Shown here: piece by piece, positions 1 through 6,933 of the stretch
Layout: every line of letters begins with the position of its first letter
Numbering within the stretch: position 1 is the first letter of the stretch
Source of the DNA: Anaerolineales bacterium
GTDB taxonomy: Bacteria > Chloroflexota > Anaerolineae > Anaerolineales > Villigracilaceae
Length of the DNA: 11,153 bases
Assembly: GCA_025938055.1 (NCBI GenBank)
Contig: JAICQC010000114.1
Location: forward strand, 1-11,153
Reading direction: 5' to 3'
Made by a program: the position numbers and the translations under genes
Notes under the pieces: generated by a model
The model's input: the letters and a program-made list of their open reading frames with translations, nothing else
Told to the model about the DNA's origin: nothing
Database searches by the model: none

Positions 1-1
1 A

Positions 2-79
2 GGCAGGCGCACCGATTCGTTATGGATGGGTATCCTGCGCGAAGAATGGCTGCAGATGCAGAATGGAGATCGCAAATGA
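2..79 (+). CDS. C-terminal end of a GNAT N-acetyltransferase, cut by the window edge
   Basis: The second reading frame is open from the window edge to a TGA at 77-79 and encodes 25 residues. Its segment MGILREEWLQMQ matches the last part of the next gene (MGILREDWLELN), and both are preceded by a Gly-Arg-Arg. This is the expected C-terminus of a RimJ/RimL-type acetyltransferase (Acetyltransf_3 style). The catalytic part lies outside the window, so substrate cannot be guessed. Its stop overlaps the start of the following gene in the arrangement ATGA, so the two are probably co-transcribed and translationally coupled. The similarity to the neighbour is visible by eye; that the pair arose by tandem duplication is inferred. 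Confidence 0.75.
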   Translation, partial: GRRTDSLWMGILREEWLQMQNGDRK

Positions 80-645
80 AAGATATCTTTTCCGGGAAAC
101 TGGTCCGCCTCACTGGCTTTGACCCCGAGGAAATGAGCAAGGCATTTCCCCGCTGGTATAGGAATTCGGAATACCAGCGCCTGCTCAATTCATCTGCGCG
201 CCCGATGCTATCTCCAAAGGCGGAGCTCAAGTGGATGGAGGAGGAAGCCAGCGAAATGTTGCTGGCGGGTCATTTCTTTGGCATCCGTACGCTGGCAGAC
301 GATAAGCTCATCGGCGAGATCGGACTGGATGTGGTGAGCTGGCCCGGGCGCGATGCATTCGTGGGGCTCGGCATTGGCGAAACCGAGTATTGGAGCCAAG
401 GCTATGGCACCGATGCGATGAAGGTGCTGCTGCGTTTCGCCTTTACCGAGCTCAACCTGCGCCGCGTCACCCTGACCGTTTTTGAATATAACCCGCGCGC
501 CATCCGTTCCTACGAAAAGGCGGGCTTCCGACACGAGGGGCATTTGCGTAGTTTTTTGAACCGCGAAGGACGCCGCTGGCATGAACTGTACATGGGCATC
601 CTGCGCGAAGACTGGCTGGAACTCAACAGAGCCACGATGGTCTAG
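76..645 (+). CDS. GNAT N-acetyltransferase, RimJ/RimL type
   Basis: This is a 189-residue acetyl-CoA-dependent N-acetyltransferase of the RimJ/RimL branch, cytosolic by the lack of any signal or membrane segment. The acetyl-CoA loop is seen at residues 105-112 (YWSQGYGT, the form usual in this branch), followed by the typical NPRAIRSYEKAGF segment at 139-151 and a C-terminal GRRWHELYMGILRE. I chose the ATG at 76 rather than an in-frame ATG at 22. The earlier start would overlap the coding end of the preceding GNAT by 58 bases, whereas the start at 76 gives an ATGA overlap and a domain beginning right after the initiator (KDIFSGKLVRL). Members of this branch acetylate ribosomal-protein N-termini, amines or antibiotics; the sequence does not say which applies here. 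Confidence 0.9.
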   Translation: MKDIFSGKLVRLTGFDPEEMSKAFPRWYRNSEYQRLLNSSARPMLSPKAELKWMEEEASEMLLAGHFFGIRTLADDKLIGEIGLDVVSWPGRDAFVGLGIGETEYWSQGYGTDAMKVLLRFAFTELNLRRVTLTVFEYNPRAIRSYEKAGFRHEGHLRSFLNREGRRWHELYMGILREDWLELNRATMV

Positions 646-690
646 GAATGCCGCCGGTTCGACCACCATTGAATAATAGAGGAGAGAATT

Positions 691-1689
691 ATGGACACAC
701 AAATCATAACAAACGAAATGCTTCTCGGTCCGGATCTTAAGTTGCGCACCGCGCAATGGAGCGACCTCGAAACTGTGACACAACTGGTCTATGATGTTTG
801 CGCTGCCGATGGCGACACAACCGTTGCTGTGACCGCCGAAGAAATGAAACATGAATGGGAAACGCCTGGCTTCGTTCTGGAACGCGATGCCTTTCTGGTC
901 GAAACCAGCGATGGACGTGTGGTTGGCTATGAGGAATTCTTTAACGAATATGAGCATGCGAAACTTCGCACCGACGGTTATGTCCATCCTGAGTATAAGG
1001 GTCGTGGGATTGGTACGGCAATGTTGCGCATCGTGGAACAGCGTGCTCGTGAGGAAATACGTCTCGCCGCGCCTGACGTACGCATCTCACTTCACAGTAC
1101 AACGGACCAGCGCGATTCAGTAGGCCTTGATCTGCATAGGAACGAGGGCTATCAGCCATTACGCTATCACTGGCGTATGGAGATCGTGCTGGATGGCCCG
1201 CCTCCAGAGCCGAAGTTTCCTGAAGGAGTCGAGCTGCGCCCCTTTATCAAAGGCGAGCACGATGTCGCTGTGTGGCGGGCCCAAAATGAAGCTTGGCGCG
1301 ATCACTGGGGCAGCCATGATGTGGCCTTCGAGGAGTGGAAGCGGAGTAAATTCGATGACCCGGAATTCGACGCAACCCTCTGGCCTATTGCATGGGATGG
1401 GAATGAGGTCGCCGGCTTTTCATTGAACCGCTACCGCATGGGCATCGGCTGGATCCGCAATCTCGGCGTTCGCCGTCCGTGGCGCAAGCGCGGACTGGGT
1501 GAAGCGCTGCTGCTCCATTCGTTTGGCGAATTCTACAAGCGCGGCACAAAGACGATCGGTCTCGGCGTCGATGCGCAGAATCCCACTGGTGCGACGCGTC
1601 TTTATCAAAAAGTGGGCATGTACGCTGCCAGCGAATTTGTCACCTATGAAAAGGAACTTCGCGCCGGACGTGATATTGATGAGCAATAA
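691..1689 (+). CDS. Tandem-domain GNAT acetyltransferase (mycothiol-synthase-like architecture)
   Basis: This 332-residue protein contains two GNAT folds in series. The N-terminal domain (about 15-165) has the acetyl-CoA loop KGRGIGT at 103-109. The C-terminal domain (about 178-327) has RKRGLG at 265-270, a complete R-x-x-G-x-G motif, followed by the segment GLGVDAQNPTGATRLYQKVGM that ends the fold. The double-GNAT layout and length resemble mycothiol synthase (MshD) and relatives, in which one domain is catalytic and the other mainly structural; no specific substrate is implied. A ribosome-binding site GGAGAG (681-686) lies 4 bases before the ATG. The 45-base gap after the previous gene suggests one operon. 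It is strongly similar to the next gene, especially in the second domain. Confidence 0.9.
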   Translation: MDTQIITNEMLLGPDLKLRTAQWSDLETVTQLVYDVCAADGDTTVAVTAEEMKHEWETPGFVLERDAFLVETSDGRVVGYEEFFNEYEHAKLRTDGYVHPEYKGRGIGTAMLRIVEQRAREEIRLAAPDVRISLHSTTDQRDSVGLDLHRNEGYQPLRYHWRMEIVLDGPPPEPKFPEGVELRPFIKGEHDVAVWRAQNEAWRDHWGSHDVAFEEWKRSKFDDPEFDATLWPIAWDGNEVAGFSLNRYRMGIGWIRNLGVRRPWRKRGLGEALLLHSFGEFYKRGTKTIGLGVDAQNPTGATRLYQKVGMYAASEFVTYEKELRAGRDIDEQ

Positions 1690-1730
1690 GAAATAGGCTA
1701 GGCTTATAGCCTGATAGATAGACTAGGCTT

Positions 1731-1755
1731 GGCGGGACGCACTGCGAAACCCGCC
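1731..1755 (+). other. GC-rich hairpin between two paralogous GNAT genes
   Basis: GGCGGG at 1731-1736 pairs perfectly with CCCGCC at 1750-1755. The 13-base loop contains a second small stem (CGC 1738-1740 with GCG 1744-1746). No T-run follows, so it is not a standard intrinsic terminator; it sits 8 bases before the AAAAGGAA ribosome-binding site of the next gene. The same 85-base gap also has two copies of CTAGGCTT (1698-1705 and 1723-1730) and a short AGGCT/AGCCT stem (1700-1712). A role in attenuation or processing is possible but unproven. Confidence 0.4.
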
Positions 1756-1775
1756 CCACAGTAAAAGGAATAAAA

Positions 1776-2813
1776 ATGAACGAGCAATTACAAAAAGAAA
1801 ATATCGCGGGATTGCCCAACGGCTTCACCGCTCGCGGGGCAATCATCAATGATGTGGAGCCGGCTCTTGCGCTCTTTAACCGCTGGTCTCGCTCGGTGAT
1901 CGGGCGGGACGAGATCATAGATGCCCAAGCTGTCCGCAACGAATGGGTCTCGCCGGGCTTCAACCCCGCAGAAGATATTCGCGCGGTTTTTGCTCCGAAC
2001 GGACAGATGGCTGGCTACATCGAAATCTGGACTACCGCCAAGCCGCCCGTCCACCCGTGGATCTGGGGACGTGTCGATCCCGATTATGAAGACCAGGGCA
2101 TCGGCACGTGGATGATGCAATGGGCGGAACAGCGCGCGATGCGTGCTCTCAAAGAAGTGCCCAAAGGACTGCGCTTTGCCCCGCGTGTCGGCACCTTCCG
2201 GGAAGCTGAGAGATCAAAGAGGTTGTTCGAAGATTTGGGTTATCAGCAAATCCGTAGTTCCTATGAGATGTTGATCGAGACGAATGCCGCCGTCCCGGAG
2301 GCGCAGTTCCCGGAAGGCATTACAGTCCGCACTTTCAACCCGGAAACGGATGCCGAAGCCGTCTATCGTGCCCAAACTGATTCGTTCCGCGACCACTTCG
2401 GATATGTGGAGGAACCCCTCGACGAAGGCTTGAAACGCTTCAGGCACTTTTGGGAAGGGGAAGGTTCCGACCCGACCCTGTTATTCCTTGCTGTGGATGG
2501 CAGCGAGATCGCTGGCATTAGCCTCTGCCGCCCTCATTCCTTTGATGATCCTGATATGGGCTGGGTGGGAACGCTGGGGGTGCGTCGCCCGTGGCGCAAA
2601 CGCGGGATTGGGCTTGCCCTGCTGCGACATTCCTTCAACGAATTTTATCGACGCGGAAAGCGCAAGGTGGGTCTGGGCGTGGATGCTCAAAACCTGACTG
2701 GCGCGCTGCGTCTCTACGAAACCGCCGGGATGCATGTCCACCAGGCATTTGATCTGTATGAGAAGGAACTGCGTGCGGGTACCGAAATCAGTGTACAATC
2801 CCTCCAGCAATAA
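1776..2813 (+). CDS. Tandem-domain GNAT acetyltransferase, paralogue of the preceding gene
   Basis: This 345-residue protein has two GNAT domains. The N-terminal one (about 17-168) has EDQGIGT at 105-111, so a Glu stands where the motif usually has Arg or Gln. The C-terminal one (about 180-335) has an intact RKRGIG at 274-279. Over the 71 residues starting at the loop before this second motif, about 48 are identical to the preceding gene by hand count, including LGVRRPWRKRG, GLGVDAQN and YEKELRAG. The first domains have diverged much more. This suggests a tandem duplication with the C-terminal domain under stronger constraint. The ribosome-binding site is AAAAGGAA (1763-1770), 5 bases before the ATG. 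The substrate is unknown; MshD-like double GNATs are the closest named architecture I can cite. Confidence 0.9.
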   Translation: MNEQLQKENIAGLPNGFTARGAIINDVEPALALFNRWSRSVIGRDEIIDAQAVRNEWVSPGFNPAEDIRAVFAPNGQMAGYIEIWTTAKPPVHPWIWGRVDPDYEDQGIGTWMMQWAEQRAMRALKEVPKGLRFAPRVGTFREAERSKRLFEDLGYQQIRSSYEMLIETNAAVPEAQFPEGITVRTFNPETDAEAVYRAQTDSFRDHFGYVEEPLDEGLKRFRHFWEGEGSDPTLLFLAVDGSEIAGISLCRPHSFDDPDMGWVGTLGVRRPWRKRGIGLALLRHSFNEFYRRGKRKVGLGVDAQNLTGALRLYETAGMHVHQAFDLYEKELRAGTEISVQSLQQ

Positions 2814-2822
2814 ACATAAATA

Positions 2823-2861
2823 GAGCCTTGCGAACTGCCCATAGGACAGTTCGCAAGGCTC
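2823..2861 (+). terminator. Long near-perfect hairpin after the double-GNAT genes
   Basis: GAGCCTTGCGAACTG (2823-2837) pairs without error with 2847-2861. After one C/A mismatch, two more G-C pairs close an ATA loop. The element starts 9 bases after the stop of the upstream gene, the place for a transcription terminator, but it is followed by GTCTGGAAAT rather than a T-run. A U-less terminator, an mRNA-end stabiliser or a dispersed palindromic repeat would all fit. It also separates the GNAT group from the zinc-ribbon/HAD pair. Confidence 0.6.
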
Positions 2862-2899
2862 GTCTGGAAATAAACTGACTCAAAAGGAGTACCGTCCAC

Positions 2900-3349
2900 A
2901 TGAATATCCGTTGTGCTTTTTGCCAGACACCTTATACACTCAGCCGCGTAGCCATGCTCGATGCCCTGCAGGAAGTGGATTCCAAGAATCTTTCCCACTA
3001 CGACGCGCATTGTCCGCGCTGCCGGCGGGCGACCCGTATTCCCCGTCAGCGGCTGGAAATGGCAATGCCGAACTGGCGTGAGGAACTCAAGCAGTTCGAA
3101 GCAGAGATGAAGAAGAACCCACAGCAGGAGGCGCCGCTTCCAACCGCGGAAACGACTCCGGTTGCCGAAGCCGCACCTGAACCTGAGCCAGCCCCCGCCA
3201 AAAAAGGCGCGACAAAAGCCAAACCGAAGGCTACGCCTGCAGAATCCAAGCCGAAGACCGCGACACGGCAGACCACGCCTTCTGCAGAGACAAAGAAAAG
3301 CACGGCAAGAAAGACGGCTACCAAGGGAACATCGAAGAAAAGCAAATGA
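2900..3349 (+). CDS. Zinc-ribbon protein with a histone-H1-like Ala/Pro/Lys tail
   Basis: I do not recognise this as a named family. The 149-residue product has two CxxC pairs (C5/C8 and C38/C41) about 30 residues apart, which would make a small zinc ribbon. A charged stretch follows (about 58-75). From about residue 76 it becomes low complexity: first Pro/Glu/Ala-rich and acidic, then Lys/Ala/Thr/Pro-rich and strongly basic to the end, with KAKPKAT- and KPKTAT-like units resembling the tails of histone H1 and bacterial H1-like proteins. Nucleic-acid binding is therefore plausible but inferred. A ribosome-binding site AAAAGGAG (2882-2889) lies 10 bases before the ATG. The stop overlaps the start of the HAD gene as ATGA, implying linked expression. 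Confidence 0.8.
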   Translation: MNIRCAFCQTPYTLSRVAMLDALQEVDSKNLSHYDAHCPRCRRATRIPRQRLEMAMPNWREELKQFEAEMKKNPQQEAPLPTAETTPVAEAAPEPEPAPAKKGATKAKPKATPAESKPKTATRQTTPSAETKKSTARKTATKGTSKKSK

Positions 3350-3963
3350 GCATCAAGGCAGTCTTCTTCGACCTCGGCGGTGTCATCGTCCGCACAGAGT
3401 TTCAGGCGCCGCGCCAGCTACTTGCCGATCGGATGGGTATGGATTATGACGACCTGAGCAAAATCGTCTTTGACAGCGAATCAGGTATCAAGGCGACCAT
3501 GGGTGAAGTCAGCTCACAGGAACATTGGGACTCTGTGATACAGCGTTTGAAACGTCCGGCCTCCGAGCTGGCAGCTATCCGTGATGAATTCTTCGCCGGA
3601 GATATTGTGGACCGTACCCTGCTCGAGTACATCCGGTCTCTGCGCGGCAAATATAAAACAGGTCTTATCTCCAATGCCTGGAGTGACCTGCGCGATTTTA
3701 TTGTCCGGGAGAAGTTCGACGACGCCTTTGACAAGATGATCATCTCTGCAGAGGTGGGTGCGGCAAAGCCCGGACCGAAGATCTTCCAGATTGCCCTCGA
3801 GCAGTGCGGGGTGCGTCCGAAAGAAGCCGTCTTTGTGGACGACGTCGCAGAAAACATCGAAGGCTGCGAAAAGGTCGGTATGAAAGGCATCCACTTCAAG
3901 GATGCCGAGTCGACGCTGCAGCAGCTCAAGAAAATTTTGTCCACAGGACGGCTACGCTCGTAA
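3346..3963 (+). CDS. HAD-superfamily hydrolase, YihX-like subfamily IA
   Basis: This 205-residue HAD protein has the four expected motifs: FFDLGGV with nucleophile D9 (7-13), SNA with S109 in GLISNAW, the lysine K141 in AAKPGPKIF, and the metal-binding D165/D166 in VFVDDVAENIEG. The second Asp of motif I is replaced by Gly (DLGGV), which is common in the YihX/epoxide-hydrolase-N-domain-like subgroup and means that phosphatase activity should not be assumed. A helical cap lies at about 20-95. The length is normal for the family. Its start is fused to the upstream stop (ATGA), so it is probably translated by reinitiation after the zinc-ribbon protein. The substrate, often a sugar phosphate or nucleotide in this family, is unknown. 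Confidence 0.9.
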   Translation: MSIKAVFFDLGGVIVRTEFQAPRQLLADRMGMDYDDLSKIVFDSESGIKATMGEVSSQEHWDSVIQRLKRPASELAAIRDEFFAGDIVDRTLLEYIRSLRGKYKTGLISNAWSDLRDFIVREKFDDAFDKMIISAEVGAAKPGPKIFQIALEQCGVRPKEAVFVDDVAENIEGCEKVGMKGIHFKDAESTLQQLKKILSTGRLRS

Positions 3964-4042
3964 AGGCGAATCCCTGCGGGCATCACCGCCCTCTTCAGGT
4001 ATTCGCCCGACAGAATCGATCATCCACAGGATCGCTACGCTT

Positions 4043-5377
4043 ATGTTCACCAGATCACAAACAGTTTTGCGCGACCTGGGCAATGGCCTGGTTATGCGTC
4101 GTTCAACGCCAGAGGACGCAGAATCGCTGGCGGATTTCAATGGGAATATCCACGGAGATAACGAGGTGGATCGCCAGCGCGTCGCAGCCTGGACCCGTGA
4201 CCTGCTGGCGCGCCCGCACCCGACTCTCCGCTCGAACGATTTCACCATCGTCGAAGAGACCGCCACCGGGCGCATCGTTTCCTCCTTGAATTTGATTCCC
4301 CAAACCTGGTCGTATGAAGGGGTCGAATTCCCGGTCGGGAGGCCCGAGCTGGTGGGAACTCTGCCCGAGTTTCGCAACCGCGGACTCGTGCGCGCCCAGT
4401 TCGAAGAGATCCACAAATGGAGCGCAGAACGCGGTGATATGGTTCAGGGCATTACCGGCATTCCCTATTACTATCGCCTGTTCGGCTACGAGATGGCTCT
4501 GGATTTAGCTGGACGCCGCGTCGGCTATGAACTGAATGTGCCGAAGTTAAAAGGCGGCGAGACAGAACCATATACTATTCGTCCAGCCACTGAAACCGAT
4601 CTGGCTTTTATTGCGGAGGTATATGAACATGCCATCCGACGCTCTACAATTGCCTGTGTGCGCACGCCTGAGATCTTCACCTACGAGTTAAGAGGGCGAA
4701 GCGAGGATAGTCTCAATTACTGCCTCACATTGATCATCGAAGACCGAACAGGTGAACTAGTAGGATATTTCCAACACCCTAATATTCTCGGCATCAAGGG
4801 CTTGACCGCGTTGTGGTATGAACTCAAGCCTGGTGTTTCGTGGCTGGAGGTGACTCCCAGTGTGATTCGCTATCTCTGGAACAAGGGTCAGGAATATGCC
4901 CGGCGTGATGGAAAAACCTATACTTCGTATTGTTTGCTGCTCGGCGCGCAGCACCCGGCTTATCAGGCACTAGGCAGGGATCTGCCGTCCATTTATGATC
5001 CGTATGGCTGGTATCTGCGCGTGCCCGATTTGCCTGGTTTTGTAAATTACATCAAACCCGCCCTCGAAAAACGCCTGGCGGATTCTATCGCCGTTGGGCA
5101 CAGCCGCGAGATCAAGATTAGTTTTTACCGCGACGGTTTGCGGCTGGTCCTCGAAAAGGGCAGGCTCACGACGATCGAGTCCTGGAAGCCAACGCCGGAG
5201 GATGGCGGCATGGTCGCATTCCCTGACCTGACGTTCCTGCAAGCTTTGTTTGGTTATCGCAGTTTTGCCGAGCTGGAATATACCTTTGCGGATTGCTGGT
5301 GTGACGCCGAGGACGTACGCGCCCTGATCAACATTCTCTTCCCGAAGAAGTTGTCAGAAGTTTTTCCGATCTCTTAA
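4043..5377 (+). CDS. Eis-like GNAT N-acetyltransferase
   Basis: This 444-residue protein resembles the Eis group (Acetyltransf_9 with a C-terminal SCP2-like region). Residues 12-160 form the first GNAT domain, with the acetyl-CoA loop at 108-116 (LPEFRNRGL, R111-x-x-G114) and PYYYRLFGYEMALD at 141-154. A second GNAT-like domain spans about 176-330. The C-terminal third ends in FLQALFGYRSFAELEYTFAD and LFPKKLSEVFPI, much like the Eis tail. In the loop the last Gly of the motif is Val (V116). Known Eis enzymes acetylate aminoglycosides and other amines. The ATG at 4043 is preferred: it has AGGA upstream (4028-4031) and starts at the conserved region, while the in-frame ATG at 3902 would overlap the HAD gene and add a compositionally odd 47 residues. 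The gap after the HAD gene is 79 bases. Confidence 0.85.
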   Translation: MFTRSQTVLRDLGNGLVMRRSTPEDAESLADFNGNIHGDNEVDRQRVAAWTRDLLARPHPTLRSNDFTIVEETATGRIVSSLNLIPQTWSYEGVEFPVGRPELVGTLPEFRNRGLVRAQFEEIHKWSAERGDMVQGITGIPYYYRLFGYEMALDLAGRRVGYELNVPKLKGGETEPYTIRPATETDLAFIAEVYEHAIRRSTIACVRTPEIFTYELRGRSEDSLNYCLTLIIEDRTGELVGYFQHPNILGIKGLTALWYELKPGVSWLEVTPSVIRYLWNKGQEYARRDGKTYTSYCLLLGAQHPAYQALGRDLPSIYDPYGWYLRVPDLPGFVNYIKPALEKRLADSIAVGHSREIKISFYRDGLRLVLEKGRLTTIESWKPTPEDGGMVAFPDLTFLQALFGYRSFAELEYTFADCWCDAEDVRALINILFPKKLSEVFPIS

Positions 5378-5405
5378 GTAGAGTGGCATGGATTCATAGG
5401 CAAAT

Positions 5406-6668
5406 ATGTTTTCACGTTTAAAGTTAAACGCAAGGTTTGTTTATCTTTTTATCCAGTTCAGCGCCTCCGCATTCTTCAGCATGATGTTCGTAACGACATC
5501 CTTGTATGAGGCGACCGTGGCAGGCTTGACTCCCGTCCAGTTGATCCTCGTTGGCACGGCGCTGGAAGTATCGGCGTTCGTATTCGAAGTGCCAACCGGC
5601 ATCGTCGCAGATGTGTATTCGCGACGGCTGTCCATCGTCATTGGCTATGTACTGATGGGCCTGGGCTTTCTCGTCGAAGGATTCTTCCCGGCATTCCTGA
5701 CCATCCTGCTGGCGCAGGTCATCTGGGGATTGGGCTACACTTTTACCTCGGGCGCCACCCAGGCATGGATCACCGACGAGGTCGGGGAGGAGGACGCCAA
5801 CAAACTGTTCCTGCGCGGTACACAGGTCGGTCTGTTCGCTTCTCTCCTCGGGATGGGAGCCTCCATGTTCGTTGGCGCGAATAATGTTGCTCTGCCTATC
5901 CAGGTCGGTGCGCTGGGCGTGATGCTGACCGGCATCACACTGATGCTGATCATGCCCGAGACGGGCTTTCACCCCACGCCAAGGGAAGATCGCAACACAT
6001 GGCAGCATATGTGGCATACCTTCAAACAGGGCGCGCAGGCAGTCCGTTCACAGCCGCGTCTGATGAATATCGTGTTCATTGGTCTGTTCTATGGCTTGTA
6101 CAGCGAAGGCTTCGACCGCCTGTGGGTTAAACATCTGCTGGACACGTTCGAATTGCCGATCCTCTTCGGCAGCAACCAGGTAGCGTTCTTTGCCATGCTG
6201 CGCGTCGCGGGCGCTGTACTTACGATCGTGGTGGTCCGTTTCGTGGAGAAGCGCGTCGATTCGACAAGTCCGCTGGCGATTGGGCGCGCCGTACTGTTCG
6301 TTACTGGAGCTATCACTGTCGCACTGATCGGTTTCGCTCTCTCGCCGTTGCTGCTCTTAAGCCTGGGTTTATATCTCGCGATCAATGTTTTGCGCAATGT
6401 GCAGATCCCCCTGCAGACGAGCTGGATCAACCAAAAACTCGATTCGCAGGTACGCGCAACCGTCCACTCGATGTTTGGGCAGGTGGATGCCATCGGTCAG
6501 GTGCTGGGTGGACCCGCTGTCGCGATGATCGCCTCAGTCGGATCAGCCATCGCTTCCCTCGTGACCTCTGGCTTGCTGCTGACGCCCGCGCTCTACTTTA
6601 TCGGGCGCGCCAATGCGCAGTCCCAGGAGGGAACCGAGATGGAAGCAGAGCCGCTTCCGGTGGAGTAG
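5406..6668 (+). CDS. Major facilitator superfamily exporter
   Basis: This 420-residue, very hydrophobic protein has about 12 predicted membrane helices. The cytoplasmic loop between helices 2 and 3 has the MFS motif A in the form GIVADVYSRR (G65, D69, R73, R74), and the loop after helix 4 reads WITDEVGEEDA, typical of a branch near DHA3-type drug exporters (Tet/Mef relatives). A hydrophilic central loop occurs at about 186-218 and a short acidic tail ends the protein. It starts 28 bases after the Eis-like gene, with a weak AGG (5398-5400) before the ATG, so it is probably the last gene of the same transcript. An exporter beside an Eis-like acetyltransferase fits small-molecule detoxification, but the substrate is not visible. 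Confidence 0.88.
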   Translation: MFSRLKLNARFVYLFIQFSASAFFSMMFVTTSLYEATVAGLTPVQLILVGTALEVSAFVFEVPTGIVADVYSRRLSIVIGYVLMGLGFLVEGFFPAFLTILLAQVIWGLGYTFTSGATQAWITDEVGEEDANKLFLRGTQVGLFASLLGMGASMFVGANNVALPIQVGALGVMLTGITLMLIMPETGFHPTPREDRNTWQHMWHTFKQGAQAVRSQPRLMNIVFIGLFYGLYSEGFDRLWVKHLLDTFELPILFGSNQVAFFAMLRVAGAVLTIVVVRFVEKRVDSTSPLAIGRAVLFVTGAITVALIGFALSPLLLLSLGLYLAINVLRNVQIPLQTSWINQKLDSQVRATVHSMFGQVDAIGQVLGGPAVAMIASVGSAIASLVTSGLLLTPALYFIGRANAQSQEGTEMEAEPLPVE

Positions 6669-6707
6669 GAAGCAATCACTACGTAAGAATATATTTATAA
6701 AAGCACC

Positions 6708-6743
6708 TTTGGGCGAGGCGTAGCATCGCTCAAATTATTTAAT
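6708..6743 (+). terminator. Terminator-like hairpin after the MFS gene
   Basis: TTTGGGCGA (6708-6716) pairs with TCGCTCAAA (6726-6734) through nine pairs including one G-T, around a 9-base loop, and is followed by the AT-rich TTATTTAAT. It lies 39 bases after the MFS stop and is the only stable structure there. The 10-mer TTGGGCGAGG and the trailing ATTTAAT both recur in the hairpin at 7576-7605, which suggests a shared terminator style in this genome. Confidence 0.6.
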
Positions 6744-6884
6744 ACTCCATATATAAGAAAAATTCATTTGCGTGACTGAAGGTGTTCCATTGCATGATCT
6801 ACAAAATTAGATTCTGATAAGCCGTGCTTTGAAAAGTATTAATAGCGGGGTGGGTATTCTTCCATGACTCAGGAATATTCCCCA
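6744..6884. other. AT-rich intergenic stretch with no visible gene
   Basis: This is the middle of the 281-base gap between the MFS gene and the lipoprotein gene. It is more AT-rich than the coding regions and has no ORF with a ribosome-binding site. The perfect palindrome GGAATATTCC (6872-6881), ending four bases before the -35 of the next promoter, could be a regulator site. I see nothing else here. Confidence 0.4.
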
Positions 6885-6913
6885 TTGAAGCATATGTATC
6901 TCACCTTTATAGT
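6885..6913 (+). promoter_or_regulatory. Sigma-70-type promoter for the lipoprotein gene
   Basis: TTGAAG (6885-6890, 4 of 6 to consensus) and TATAGT (6908-6913, 5 of 6) are separated by exactly 17 bases. Transcription from about 6920 would leave a leader of roughly 30 bases holding a strong ribosome-binding site. A perfect 10-bp palindrome just upstream could serve as an operator. Confidence 0.6.
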
Positions 6914-6933
6914 GGAACCAAGCTTATGAGTTC

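Noticed and set aside
22..75. N-terminal extension of the RimJ/L-type GNAT from the ATG at 22
   Set aside because: This stretch is the coding end of the previous GNAT in another frame, and the start at 76 gives a neat ATGA overlap.
208..987. 259-codon open frame on the minus strand
   Set aside because: It spans two well-supported plus-strand GNAT genes, has no ribosome-binding site and no recognisable domain; it mirrors their codon pattern.
3444..3986. 180-codon minus-strand open frame opposite the HAD gene
   Set aside because: Ser/Arg-rich composition typical of an antisense shadow; the plus frame has all four HAD motifs.
3902..4042. 47-residue extension of the Eis-like protein
   Set aside because: It overlaps the HAD coding end, has odd composition, and homology starts at the ATG at 4043.
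5424..6017. 197-codon minus-strand frame opposite the MFS gene
   Set aside because: Gln/Asp/His-rich shadow of a hydrophobic membrane protein; no start signal.
6829..6860. TTGAAA with TATTCT as a second promoter
   Set aside because: The spacing is 20 bases and the pair downstream (6885-6913) is clearly better.
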